Origin: Mycobacterium szulgai
Lineage (GTDB): Bacteria > Actinomycetota > Actinomycetes > Mycobacteriales > Mycobacteriaceae
Length of the DNA: 64,000 nucleotides
Assembly: GCF_002116635.1 (NCBI RefSeq)
Contig: NZ_LQPW01000167.1
Coordinates: 62,001 to 126,000, forward strand
Reading direction: 5' to 3'
Under the pieces are notes generated by a model. It did no database searches and was not told the origin of the DNA. It was given only the letters and a program-made list of their open reading frames with translations. Each line of letters opens with the position of its first letter. Position 1 is the first letter of the stretch. Shown here one piece after another: positions 42,076 to 50,146 of this stretch. A program made the position numbers and the translations under genes.

Positions 42076-43400
42076 CGCTCGAACCTTCGCCGTACCGCTT
42101 CACCGTGCGAGGGCAGGTCTTCGGCCTTGGCCAGCGTAATGACATGCCCGGAAACATCTTTCAGGGCCGCCTCGGTGTAGTCGACGACATGGATCCCGCG
42201 CAGAAAGGTCTGCACGGAAAGACCGCTTGAATGGCGGGCACAGCCCGCCGTGGGCAACACGTGATTAGACCCCGCACAGTAGTCACCAAGACTGACCGGC
42301 GACCACGGGCCGACGAAAATGGCGCCGGCCGAACGGATCCGGCCGGCAAGCTGGGCAGCGTCGGCCGTCTGAATCTCCAGATGCTCGGCGGCATAGGCGT
42401 TTACCACCTTTATCCCGGCATCCAGGTCGTCGACCAGGATGATCGCCGACTGGCGCCCGCAAAGCGCGGTGCTCACCCGCTCGCGGTGCACGGTGGTCTG
42501 CAGCTGGGCCGCCAATTCCGCGTCGGTGGCGTCGGCCAGCTGCTCGCTTGGTGTGACCAGCACGCTGGCGGCCATCTCGTCGTGTTCGGCCTGACTGATC
42601 AGGTCGGCGGCGACGTGCGCCGGGTCGGCGGTGTGGTCGGCGAGAATGGCTATCTCGGTGGGTCCGGCTTCGGCGTCGATGCCAACCTGGGAGCGGCACA
42701 GGCGTTTGGCCGCGGTGACGTAGATGTTGCCCGGCCCGGTGATCATGTCGACGGGCGCCGCCTCGGAACCGTCCGTATCGGTGCCGCCATAGGCCAGTAA
42801 TGCCACCGCCTGGGCCCCGCCGACGGCCCACACCTCGTCGACGCCCAGCAGCCGCGCCGCGGCCAGGATCGTCGGGTGCGGCAAGCCGTCAAACTGCGCC
42901 TGCGGCGGGCTCGCCACCACCAGCGAGTCCACCCCGGCGGTCTGCGCGGGCACCACGTTCATCACCACGCTGGACGGGTACACGGCGTTGCCGCCGGGCA
43001 CATAGAGCCCCACCCGCTCGACAGGAACCCATCGCTCGGTGACGGTCGCGCCCGGCCCCAGCGTGGTCGTCACGTCGGCGCGGCGCTGATCGGCGTGCAC
43101 CGTGCGGGTCCGCTCGATCATCACCTGCAGCGCGTCCCGCACGTCGCCATCCAGCCCGGCCAACGCGGCATCGAGCGCTGCTTCGGGCACCCGAACCGTC
43201 GCAGGCCGCACACCGTCGAACGACGCACCGAATTCGAGAGCGGCTTCGACCCCGCGCTCAGCAACGGCCGCCACGATGGGCCGCACCTTGGGTAGCACGC
43301 TCTCCACGTCGGCGCCGCCGCGTGGCAGGGCGGCCCGCAATCGGGCTGCCGTCAACTCCGCGCCCCGCAGGTCAATGCGGGCCAGCGGCGCAGGCTTCAT
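42072..43400 (-). CDS. hisD: Histidinol dehydrogenase
   Basis: It oxidises histidinol to histidine in two NAD steps with zinc. ATG 43400 (MKPAPLARIDLRGAEL) gives 442 residues; GTG 43406 or ATG 43463 are other options. ERWVPVERVGLYVPGG, VDMITGPGNIYV, EAGPTEIAILAD, ISQAEHDEMA and GSNHVLPT are conserved. It is the first gene of the leftward his operon, divergent from the oxidoreductase at 43462. Confidence 0.97.
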   Translation of the reverse strand: MKPAPLARIDLRGAELTAARLRAALPRGGADVESVLPKVRPIVAAVAERGVEAALEFGASFDGVRPATVRVPEAALDAALAGLDGDVRDALQVMIERTRTVHADQRRADVTTTLGPGATVTERWVPVERVGLYVPGGNAVYPSSVVMNVVPAQTAGVDSLVVASPPQAQFDGLPHPTILAAARLLGVDEVWAVGGAQAVALLAYGGTDTDGSEAAPVDMITGPGNIYVTAAKRLCRSQVGIDAEAGPTEIAILADHTADPAHVAADLISQAEHDEMAASVLVTPSEQLADATDAELAAQLQTTVHRERVSTALCGRQSAIILVDDLDAGIKVVNAYAAEHLEIQTADAAQLAGRIRSAGAIFVGPWSPVSLGDYCAGSNHVLPTAGCARHSSGLSVQTFLRGIHVVDYTEAALKDVSGHVITLAKAEDLPSHGEAVRRRFER

Positions 43401-43461
43401 CGTCACGTGGACCATTGTCCCAGAGCAGCTCAACTGGATATCCGACCGGTAGTGTGGCCCC

Positions 43462-43881
43462 ATGTCCGCAAAGGATCACCCCAACAACGCCCCGGGCATC
43501 CCCATGGTATTCCCGCCCTGGTTTGAGAAGTTTCAAGTCAAATACATCAACCCGGTACTCAAGCCGATCGCGCGCTACCTGCCTGGAACCGCCACCATCG
43601 AACACCGCGGCCGCAAGTCGGGGAAGCCGTACAAGACCATCGTGACCACTTACCGCAGAGGCAACACGCTGGCGATCGCGCTGGGCCACGGCAAGACCGA
43701 CTGGGTCAAGAACGTCATGGCCGCCGGCGAGGCTGATGTGCACTTCACCCGCCGCCAGGTGCACATCACCAACACCCGCATTCTGCCGGCCGCCTCCAAC
43801 GGCCCCGAGGTAGCGGAGTTGCCGTTCATGGCGCGCGCGCAGCTGCGCCGAATGGCGGTATTCGTCGCCGACATCGCTTGA
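43462..43881 (+). CDS. Deazaflavin-dependent nitroreductase-like protein (DUF385, Rv1598c-like)
   Basis: The 139-residue protein has the split-barrel pattern of the F420-dependent Ddn-like family: EHRGRKSGKPYKTIVTTYRRG, IALGHGKTDWVKNVMAAGEADVHF. Such enzymes bind F420 and reduce quinones or nitro compounds. Its substrate is unknown. The start is ATG 43462, close to the hisD start on the other strand. Confidence 0.9.
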   Translation: MSAKDHPNNAPGIPMVFPPWFEKFQVKYINPVLKPIARYLPGTATIEHRGRKSGKPYKTIVTTYRRGNTLAIALGHGKTDWVKNVMAAGEADVHFTRRQVHITNTRILPAASNGPEVAELPFMARAQLRRMAVFVADIA

Positions 43882-43897
43882 GCCGGCTGCACCACGC

Positions 43898-44923
43898 TCA
43901 GCGCACGAAGACGGTTTTGCCAGTCATCGCCGGCCAGCCCGACGGGGCGTCTTCCCACTCCACGACCCGCTCGACCACCGGCGACAAGTCCAATCCGTCC
44001 GCCAGCAGCTCAACCACCTGCGGAATGACGGTGCGCGCGCTGACCCGGCCGGTGACGAACTGCACGCCGTGGGTGTACATCGACAGCAACGGCATTTCGA
44101 CGCCCGCCTGGTAGTAGATGCCCGTATCGGTACACACGCCGTCGGGCCAGGTCGCGCGCAGCGTCGCGCGCAACAGCGCCACCTCGGCCGAGGTGTGCAC
44201 GGTAACCGGGTATCGCTCCCAAGTCTTGTCCGGCTTTTCCCGATCGTGGACCACCGCACCGAGCTTGGCGGCGGCGGCCAGGCGCCGCTCGTCGGTGTCG
44301 ACATAGTCGACGTGGGCCCCCAGCGCGGCGGCGAAGGCGGCGGCGTACAGCCCGATCGACAGCCGGCCAACCACCAGGACTCGGCGATCCGCCGGATCGA
44401 GCTTGGCCAGCTGCTCGGCAAAGGGACCGACGGCCCGCCAGGCATCAGGAATGTTGTCCGATAGCGACGCGATGGAAACCGGGTCGACAGTCTCGGGGAT
44501 CGGGATGAGCATCGCGTCGGCATACGGCACCAGCACCAGGTCCGACATGAATCCGCCACCGTCCAGACCGGAAATCGGGGCCATGCCGTAGGCCGCCATC
44601 AAGGGCACCGACGCACATGACCCGGTCACGCCGCGACGGCACTCGCGGCAGCTGCCGCAGCTGATCTGAAACGGCACTATCACCCGGTCACCGGCGCGGA
44701 CGGCGCTCACGTCGTCGCCGACGGCGACGACTTCGGCCAGGCCCTCGTGTCCCACGGCGTATCCCGGCGGCAACGGCAGCCGACCGTGACAGACGGCGAC
44801 GTCGAGGTCGCAACACGCCACCATCACCGGCCGAACCAGCGCCTGCCCCGGCGCGGTGATTGCCGGTTCCGGAACCTCACGCCACGCGTATCGGCCGGCC
44901 TCTTCGTACGTCAGCTGCCTCAT
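43898..44923 (-). CDS. Zinc-dependent alcohol dehydrogenase (MDR family)
   Basis: The 341-residue medium-chain dehydrogenase has a catalytic zinc region (ACCDLDVA, GYAVGHEGLAEVV), a structural-zinc lobe with CGSCRECRRGVTGSC, and a cofactor-binding part (RRVLVVGRLSIGLYAAAFAAALGA) whose usual GxGxxG is altered to GRLSIG. The substrate is unknown. It is divergent from a TetR regulator with a perfect palindrome between them, so expression is probably induced by its substrate. Confidence 0.93.
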   Translation of the reverse strand: MRQLTYEEAGRYAWREVPEPAITAPGQALVRPVMVACCDLDVAVCHGRLPLPPGYAVGHEGLAEVVAVGDDVSAVRAGDRVIVPFQISCGSCRECRRGVTGSCASVPLMAAYGMAPISGLDGGGFMSDLVLVPYADAMLIPIPETVDPVSIASLSDNIPDAWRAVGPFAEQLAKLDPADRRVLVVGRLSIGLYAAAFAAALGAHVDYVDTDERRLAAAAKLGAVVHDREKPDKTWERYPVTVHTSAEVALLRATLRATWPDGVCTDTGIYYQAGVEMPLLSMYTHGVQFVTGRVSARTVIPQVVELLADGLDLSPVVERVVEWEDAPSGWPAMTGKTVFVR

Positions 44924-44932
44924 CTCAGCATT

Positions 44933-44950
44933 CTTGAGTGATTACTCAAG
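44933..44950. promoter_or_regulatory. Perfect palindrome between ADH and TetR genes
   Basis: CTTGAGT (44933-44939), spacer GATT, ACTCAAG (44944-44950). It lies centrally in the 39-bp gap between the two divergent start codons and is the probable TetR operator controlling both genes. Confidence 0.75.
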
Positions 44951-44962
44951 TATTGTCAAGAC

Positions 44963-45532
44963 ATGCCGAGACCTGATCGCAGCCGGGCAGCACTGATAGA
45001 CAAAGCCGCCACCCTGTTCCGCCGGCAGGGTTATGCGGCGACCGGCCTCAACCAGATCCTCGACGAGGCCGGCGTCAAACCCGGATCGCTCTATCACCAC
45101 TTTCCGCAGGGCAAGCAGCAATTGGCCGCCGCAGTCGTCGACACCGCCGGAGCGAGCATTGAACAGCTGTTGCGCAGGTTCCTTACCACCGGCCGCCCGG
45201 TGGCCGACATCGTCGATCGCTGGATCGACCTGCTGGTGGCCGCACTGGACGGCGACGACCGCGATGGCTGTCCGATCGAACCCATCGCGACCGAGTCGGT
45301 CAACGGCAGCCCCGAGGTCCGCGCAGCATCGGCGCGCGCGTTCCGAGGCTGGTGTGCGGCCATCGCGGAGCGGTTGGGCGGCGAAGGCTGGTCCACGACG
45401 GAGGCCGAGCAGGCTGCCGTCGCCGTCATCGCCTTGATCGAGGGAGCGCTCATCCTGTCCCGGATCGCCGGCGACGCGGGGGCGCTCAACGCCGCCAAGC
45501 CGGCGGCCCGCACGCTATTGCGGTGTGACTGA
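44963..45532 (+). CDS. TetR family repressor of the adjacent dehydrogenase
   Basis: The 189-residue protein has the HTH LIDKAATLFRRQGYAATGLN, QILDEAGVKPGSLYHHFPQGKQQLAAA, close to LmrA/YxaF-type TetR regulators, and a helical C-terminal ligand domain. The ATG at 44963 is 13 bp from the palindrome at 44933-44950. Autorepression and control of the divergent dehydrogenase are inferred from this layout. Confidence 0.92.
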   Translation: MPRPDRSRAALIDKAATLFRRQGYAATGLNQILDEAGVKPGSLYHHFPQGKQQLAAAVVDTAGASIEQLLRRFLTTGRPVADIVDRWIDLLVAALDGDDRDGCPIEPIATESVNGSPEVRAASARAFRGWCAAIAERLGGEGWSTTEAEQAAVAVIALIEGALILSRIAGDAGALNAAKPAARTLLRCD

Positions 45533-45535
45533 CCG

Positions 45536-46393
45536 CTACATGTCCAGGCCGATATCGAGGACCCGCACCGAATGGGTCAACGCACCCACGGCGAGGTAGT
45601 CCACCCCGGTACCGGCATACGTCGCCGCGGTTTCCAGGGTCAGCCCGCCGGACGACTCCAGCAGCACGGTTGGCGCCCGGGCATCGCGGCGCTGCACCGC
45701 GGTCTGCGTCTGCCACACCGGAAAGTTGTCCAGCAGAACCAGCTCGGGCTTCTCGGGCAGCACCTCATCCAGCTGCTCCAGCGAATCCACCTCGACCTCG
45801 CACGACAGCTCGGGCGCGACGGCACGCACCGCCCGCAACGCCTCGATTACCGACCCCGCGGCGGCAACGTGGTTGTCCTTGATCAAGGCGGCGTCACCCA
45901 GCCCGAACCGGTGGTTGACACCTCCGCCGACGCGGACCGCATACTTCTGCACCGCACGCAGGCCGGGCAGCGTCTTGCGGGTGTCACGGATCTTGGCCTT
46001 GGTGCCACTCACGGCGTCCACCCACGCTGCGGTGGCGGTCGCGATACCGGACAAATGGCAGACCAGGTTGAGCATCGTCCGCTCGGCGGTAAGCAGGCCA
46101 CGCGTTTGGGCCTCCACGGTCAACACGGGCTGCCCAGGCTGCAACCGGGTACCGTCGGCAACACGATCGAGCACGCGGTAGCCCTCGGCGCCGATCACCT
46201 CGTCGAGCACCAGCAACGCGATATCCACACCGGCGATGACGCCGGGCTCACGAGGAATCATCGCCGCGGTGGCCACCGCGCCGGCGGGCACCGTCGCGAT
46301 CGTGGTCACATCCGGCCCGTAGTTCAGGTCCTCGCTGAGACCGCGCCGAATGGTGTCTTGAACCGCAGCCAGTTCCCATTCGGACAGCTTCAT
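45536..46393 (-). CDS. nadC: Nicotinate-nucleotide pyrophosphorylase (quinolinate phosphoribosyltransferase)
   Basis: It converts quinolinate and PRPP to nicotinate mononucleotide. The 285-residue protein has RDTRKTLPGLRAVQKYAVRVGGGVNHR in two parts, ALIKDNH, CEVEVDSLEQL, LLLDNF-like LVLLDNFPV and LESSGGLTLETAATYAGTGVDY. It is the last gene of nadABC and touches nadB. Confidence 0.97.
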   Translation of the reverse strand: MKLSEWELAAVQDTIRRGLSEDLNYGPDVTTIATVPAGAVATAAMIPREPGVIAGVDIALLVLDEVIGAEGYRVLDRVADGTRLQPGQPVLTVEAQTRGLLTAERTMLNLVCHLSGIATATAAWVDAVSGTKAKIRDTRKTLPGLRAVQKYAVRVGGGVNHRFGLGDAALIKDNHVAAAGSVIEALRAVRAVAPELSCEVEVDSLEQLDEVLPEKPELVLLDNFPVWQTQTAVQRRDARAPTVLLESSGGLTLETAATYAGTGVDYLAVGALTHSVRVLDIGLDM

Positions 46394-47970
46394 CAGCCCA
46401 CCGCCGCCAACGCCTCCACACGCGCCGTGCGTTGATCGTCGGCCAGCCGGACCAGGCTGCTTCGCGCTTGCTCCGGCGACACACCCTCATGCTCGGCGCG
46501 GTGGTGGCAACCCCGGCTTTCATTTCGGGCCAGGGCTGCAGCGGCCACGGTTCGGGCCGCCACTGCAAGTGCCACGTCCTCGAAATCGCGACGGCTCGCC
46601 ACCGTCCGAACTGGCGCGTTGCTCAGCGTCTCGGACAGCCGGCGCAGCCCGTCGGCGTCACGCACCACCGAGGCGTTCTGGCTCATCGCGCGTTGCAGAT
46701 CGCTGCGCTGCGGTGCGATGTGGCCGATCGGCTCGGGCATTCTGGCGCGGCGGCGTCCGGCGGCCACCGCGTGCGCGGCCGCGGCCTTTCCGGCGCGACC
46801 GCCCACTACCAGTCCCTCCAGCAAGCTATTGGAGGCCAGCCGGTTGGCGCCGTGCATGCCGGTGCGGGCCACCTCGCCGGCTGCGAACAGTCCGAGCAAC
46901 CTGGTCTGGCCGTAGACGTCGGTGACCACGCCACCACAGCTGTAGTGGGCTCCCGGAACGATCGGGATAGGTTGGCGAACCGGGTCGATTCCGGCGGCCC
47001 GGCATGCTTTGGTCACCGTCGGGAACCGGGCCTCGAACCCGGCGATGCCACGCGCATCGAGGTAGGCGCACGGGTCGCCGGTTGCCTTCAACCGAGCGTC
47101 GATTGCGCCGGCGACGATGTCGCGCGGCGCCAGATCGCCCATCGGATGGACGCCGGCGGTAATCGAATTACCTTGCCTGTCAAGCAATATCGCACCTTCG
47201 CCACGGATCGCCTCGGTGATCAGCGGGCGCCGGCCGCCGCCGCCACCAGCGAACAGCATCGTCGGGTGGAACTGGATGAACTCGAGGTCGCCGACCGCGA
47301 GACCGGCCCACAGGGCCAACGCGATCCCGTCTCCGGTGGAGCCGTCGGGGTTGGTGGTCGCGCTGTAGAGGTGCCCGAGCCCGCCGGTAGCAAGAATCAC
47401 CGATGGCGCGCTGATGATGCCGCAACCATCCGGTCTGCCGACCAAAACCCCCGTCACCGCGGTGTCGTCATGCAGCACCCGCAGCGCGACGTGGGTGCTG
47501 CGGATATCCACCACGCCCGCGGCGCGATCGAGTGCCCGCTGCACCTCGGCTCCGGTGGCGTCGCCTCCAGCGTGCACGATGCGCCGCCGCGAGTGACCGC
47601 CTTCGCGCGTCAAATCCCAATGCCCCGGCGCTGATTCGTCGAACCGCGCGCCATCGCCGACCAATTCGGCGACCGCACGGTAGCCGTCGGCGACGATCGA
47701 GTACACAGCGTCGGGATCGCACAGCCCGGCACCGGCGGCCAGCGTGTCAGCGACGTGGGCGTCCACCGAATCGTCGTTATCGGGCAGCACCACGGCGATG
47801 CCACCCTGCGCGTAGTGGGTCGCGGTCACCCCATGGGTGTCGGCGGCCTTGTTGAGCACGACGACGCGGCGGCCGGCCCGGTGAGCGGCCAGCGCGGCGG
47901 CCAGCCCCGCGACGCCGGTGCCGATGACGACGACGTCGGCGGTGTCCCGCCACGCAGGGCCGGCGATCAC
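46393..47970 (-). CDS. nadB: L-aspartate oxidase
   Basis: This FAD enzyme makes iminoaspartate. The 525-residue protein has the dinucleotide fold VVIGTGVAGLAAALAAHRAG, THYAQGGIAV, GGHSRRRIVHAGGDATG, ATGGLGHLYSATTNP, QFHPTMLF and the C-terminal HYSCGGVVTD, GEVARTGMHGANRLASNSLLEGLV. The start overlaps the nadA stop as ATGA. Confidence 0.97.
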   Translation of the reverse strand: MIAGPAWRDTADVVVIGTGVAGLAAALAAHRAGRRVVVLNKAADTHGVTATHYAQGGIAVVLPDNDDSVDAHVADTLAAGAGLCDPDAVYSIVADGYRAVAELVGDGARFDESAPGHWDLTREGGHSRRRIVHAGGDATGAEVQRALDRAAGVVDIRSTHVALRVLHDDTAVTGVLVGRPDGCGIISAPSVILATGGLGHLYSATTNPDGSTGDGIALALWAGLAVGDLEFIQFHPTMLFAGGGGGRRPLITEAIRGEGAILLDRQGNSITAGVHPMGDLAPRDIVAGAIDARLKATGDPCAYLDARGIAGFEARFPTVTKACRAAGIDPVRQPIPIVPGAHYSCGGVVTDVYGQTRLLGLFAAGEVARTGMHGANRLASNSLLEGLVVGGRAGKAAAAHAVAAGRRRARMPEPIGHIAPQRSDLQRAMSQNASVVRDADGLRRLSETLSNAPVRTVASRRDFEDVALAVAARTVAAAALARNESRGCHHRAEHEGVSPEQARSSLVRLADDQRTARVEALAAVG

Positions 47971-49025
47971 TCGCCACCGCCGGGTTGTCCGATTTCGATC
48001 ATCCGCTGCACGCTGCGCCGTCCGGCCGCGGCCATCTCCGGGTCGACCTCAACCTCGTCGGCCCCTTCCACCAGACAGCGCAACAGGGCAGCGGGGGTAA
48101 TCATCTTCATGTACTTGCATGACGCACGGTCGTTGACCGCCTGGAAGTCGACATCGGGCGCTGCCCGGCGCAACTGGTGCAGCATGCCGACCTCGGTGGC
48201 AACCAGAACCTTGCGGGCGCGGGTCTGGTGCGCCGCCTCGAGCATGCCGCCGGTGGACAGGATCTTGACCCGCTCGGCCGGGAATGCGCCTTCGCCGGCC
48301 AAATACAAAGCCGAAGTGGCACAACCACATTCGGGGTGCACGTACAGTTCGGCGTCGGGATTGGCCTGCGCCTGGCCGGTTAGCTCGTCACCGTTGATCC
48401 CGGCATGCACGTGGCACTCCCCGGCCCACACGTGCAGGTTCTTGCGACCGGTCACCCGGCGCACGTGCGCACCGAGGAACTGGTCCGGGCAGAACAGCAC
48501 CTCACGGTCAGGGTCGATCGAAGCGACCACCTCGACCGCGTTGGAGGAGGTGCAGCAGATGTCGGTAAGGGCCTTCACCGCGGCCGTGGTGTTGACGTAG
48601 GAGACGACGACTGCGCCGGGGTGCTCGTCCTTCCAGGCGCGCAGTTCGTCGGGGGTGATGGAATCGGCCAGCGAGCAGCCGGCTCGCTGATCCGGAATCA
48701 GGACCGTCTTTTCCGGGCTGAGGATCTTTGCGGTCTCGGCCATGAAGTGCACCCCGCAGAACACGATCGTGTCCTCGGGCGCCTCGGCCGCGATCCGCGA
48801 CAATGCCAGCGAATCCCCCACGTGATCGGCGACGTCCTGAATCGCGGGCAGTTGGTAGTTGTGTGCCAGCAACGTAGCCCCGCGCAGCCGCGCCAAGCGG
48901 CGAACTTCGGCGGCCCACTGTTCGTCACCGTCGATCCCGGCGTAGCCGGTCGGGGAATTGGTGATTCGGGCAGTCATCGCAATCACGTCATCGGCGAGCG
49001 TGTCCATGCGGGTCAAAACCGTCAC
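47967..49025 (-). CDS. nadA: Quinolinate synthase
   Basis: It condenses iminoaspartate with dihydroxyacetone phosphate, using a [4Fe-4S] cluster. The start is GTG 49025 with AAAGGAG seven bases upstream; the product has 352 residues. ATLLAHNYQLPAIQDVADHVGDS, FCGVHFMAETAKI, ADQRAGCSLAD-like IPDQRAGCSLADSI, TDICCTSSNAVEV and VHPECGCATS carry the cluster-binding cysteines. It is the first gene of the nad operon, just downstream of the NrtR palindrome. Confidence 0.97.
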   Translation of the reverse strand: MTVLTRMDTLADDVIAMTARITNSPTGYAGIDGDEQWAAEVRRLARLRGATLLAHNYQLPAIQDVADHVGDSLALSRIAAEAPEDTIVFCGVHFMAETAKILSPEKTVLIPDQRAGCSLADSITPDELRAWKDEHPGAVVVSYVNTTAAVKALTDICCTSSNAVEVVASIDPDREVLFCPDQFLGAHVRRVTGRKNLHVWAGECHVHAGINGDELTGQAQANPDAELYVHPECGCATSALYLAGEGAFPAERVKILSTGGMLEAAHQTRARKVLVATEVGMLHQLRRAAPDVDFQAVNDRASCKYMKMITPAALLRCLVEGADEVEVDPEMAAAGRRSVQRMIEIGQPGGGE

Positions 49026-49049
49026 GGCGGCTCCTTTCGCACCGGAGAG

Positions 49050-49072
49050 GTTTTCGACTTATAATCGAAAAC
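49050..49072. promoter_or_regulatory. NrtR operator between nadA and nrtR
   Basis: GTTTTCGA (49050-49057), seven-base spacer CTTATAA, TCGAAAAC (49065-49072) is a perfect 8-7-8 palindrome. TATAAT at 49060-49065 inside it is an ideal -10 box for nrtR, and the nrtR ATG begins at 49073, about where transcription would start. Bound regulator would block both divergent promoters. Confidence 0.8.
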
Positions 49073-49795
49073 ATGCCATATGGTAGCACCTCACACGAGG
49101 TACTTGCGGTCGTGTTTCAAGTTCGCAGCGTTTCAACAGGCCGTACACATGGATTAAGCACGGAAAAACCCCAGTTGAACGTGCTGTTATGGGAACGTGC
49201 ACAGGATCCGCAGAAGGGCGCCTGGTCATTGCCAGGTGGCCGGCTGCGCAACGACGAGGACATGACGACCTCCGTTCGGCGCCAACTGGCCGAGAAAGTG
49301 GACCTGCGAGAGGTCGCACACCTTGAGCAACTCGCGGTGTTCTCCGATCCGAACCGGGTGCCCGGCACCCGGATGATCGCCTCTACGTTCCTGGGACTGG
49401 TGCCCTCCCCCGCCACCCCCGAACTGCCGTCAGACACTCGTTGGCACCCCGTGAATTCGTTGCCGACGATGGCGTTCGACCACGGACCGATGGTCACCCA
49501 CGCCCACGCCCGGCTGGTCGCCAAGATGTCTTATACCAACATCGGATTCGCTTTAGCACCAAAGGAATTCGCACTCTCAACGCTTCGCGACATCTATGGC
49601 GCGGCGCTGGGCTACCAGGTGGATGCGACCAATCTGCAGCGGGTACTGGCCCGGCGCGGCGTCATCAGCCAGACCGGCACCATGGCACAGTCCGGCCGCA
49701 GCGGCGGGCGGCCGGCAGCGCTCTATCACTTCACCGACTCCCAGTTGCGGGTCACCGACGAATTCGCCGCACTTCGCCCGCCGGGCCAGGCCTGA
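49073..49795 (+). CDS. nrtR: NrtR: Nudix-derived repressor of NAD synthesis genes
   Basis: The 240-residue protein has an N-terminal Nudix domain (GAWSLPGGRLRNDEDM) and a C-terminal winged helix (YQVDATNLQRVLARRGVI, SGRSGGRPAALYHF). The Nudix box is degenerate: after Gly56-x5-Glu62-x7-Arg70 the expected Glu-x-x-Glu-Glu reads Gln71-Leu-Ala-Glu-Lys75, so catalysis is probably lost, as in NrtR regulators that sense ADP-ribose. It is divergent from nadABC with a palindrome between. Matches Rv1593c. The transcript may be leaderless (see the operator entry). Confidence 0.93.
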   Translation: MPYGSTSHEVLAVVFQVRSVSTGRTHGLSTEKPQLNVLLWERAQDPQKGAWSLPGGRLRNDEDMTTSVRRQLAEKVDLREVAHLEQLAVFSDPNRVPGTRMIASTFLGLVPSPATPELPSDTRWHPVNSLPTMAFDHGPMVTHAHARLVAKMSYTNIGFALAPKEFALSTLRDIYGAALGYQVDATNLQRVLARRGVISQTGTMAQSGRSGGRPAALYHFTDSQLRVTDEFAALRPPGQA

Positions 49796-49868
49796 ATTTC
49801 CGATCGCGAATGATCGGGCACGAATTTCGGGAACTTCACAGTTCCTTGCCAGCGTAGGCTGTACCAGC

Positions 49869-49890
49869 GGGTGGAACACATACTCCACCC
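49869..49890. terminator. Hairpin downstream of nrtR
   Basis: GGGTGGA (49869-49875) and TCCACCC (49884-49890) pair perfectly around eight bases, followed at once by a second small hairpin (CCGTCG-CT-CGACGG). It lies 70 bp after the nrtR stop and could end its transcript; no U-tract is seen. Confidence 0.4.
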
Positions 49891-49989
49891 CGTCGCTCGA
49901 CGGGTTTACCAGCACTTTTAGCCCGCGCGTTCGAATTGTGATGAGCGGCACGCCGCGCCTCACACGATGCCGCAGACAATGCCGGTAAC

Positions 49990-50019
49990 TTGAGTAAGAG
50001 TTGGTTAAGGCTGTATAAG
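49990..50019 (+). promoter_or_regulatory. Possible promoter for the lipase gene
   Basis: TTGAGT (49990-49995) and TATAAG (50014-50019) are spaced 18 bp in the AT-richer part of the 351-bp gap before the lipase. The rest of the gap (49796-50146) shows the hairpin above and nothing else I can support. Confidence 0.35.
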
Positions 50020-50146
50020 ACCTAGATAAGAAATGCTGGCGCTTTGGATCGCCGGCATTGAACTGCCAAAGGGCTAACTGCGCTGCGATCCCCATCGCCG
50101 AAGTGTTCTTGCGCCAGAATGCCGGATGGCCATGAAGGGAGCCTGA

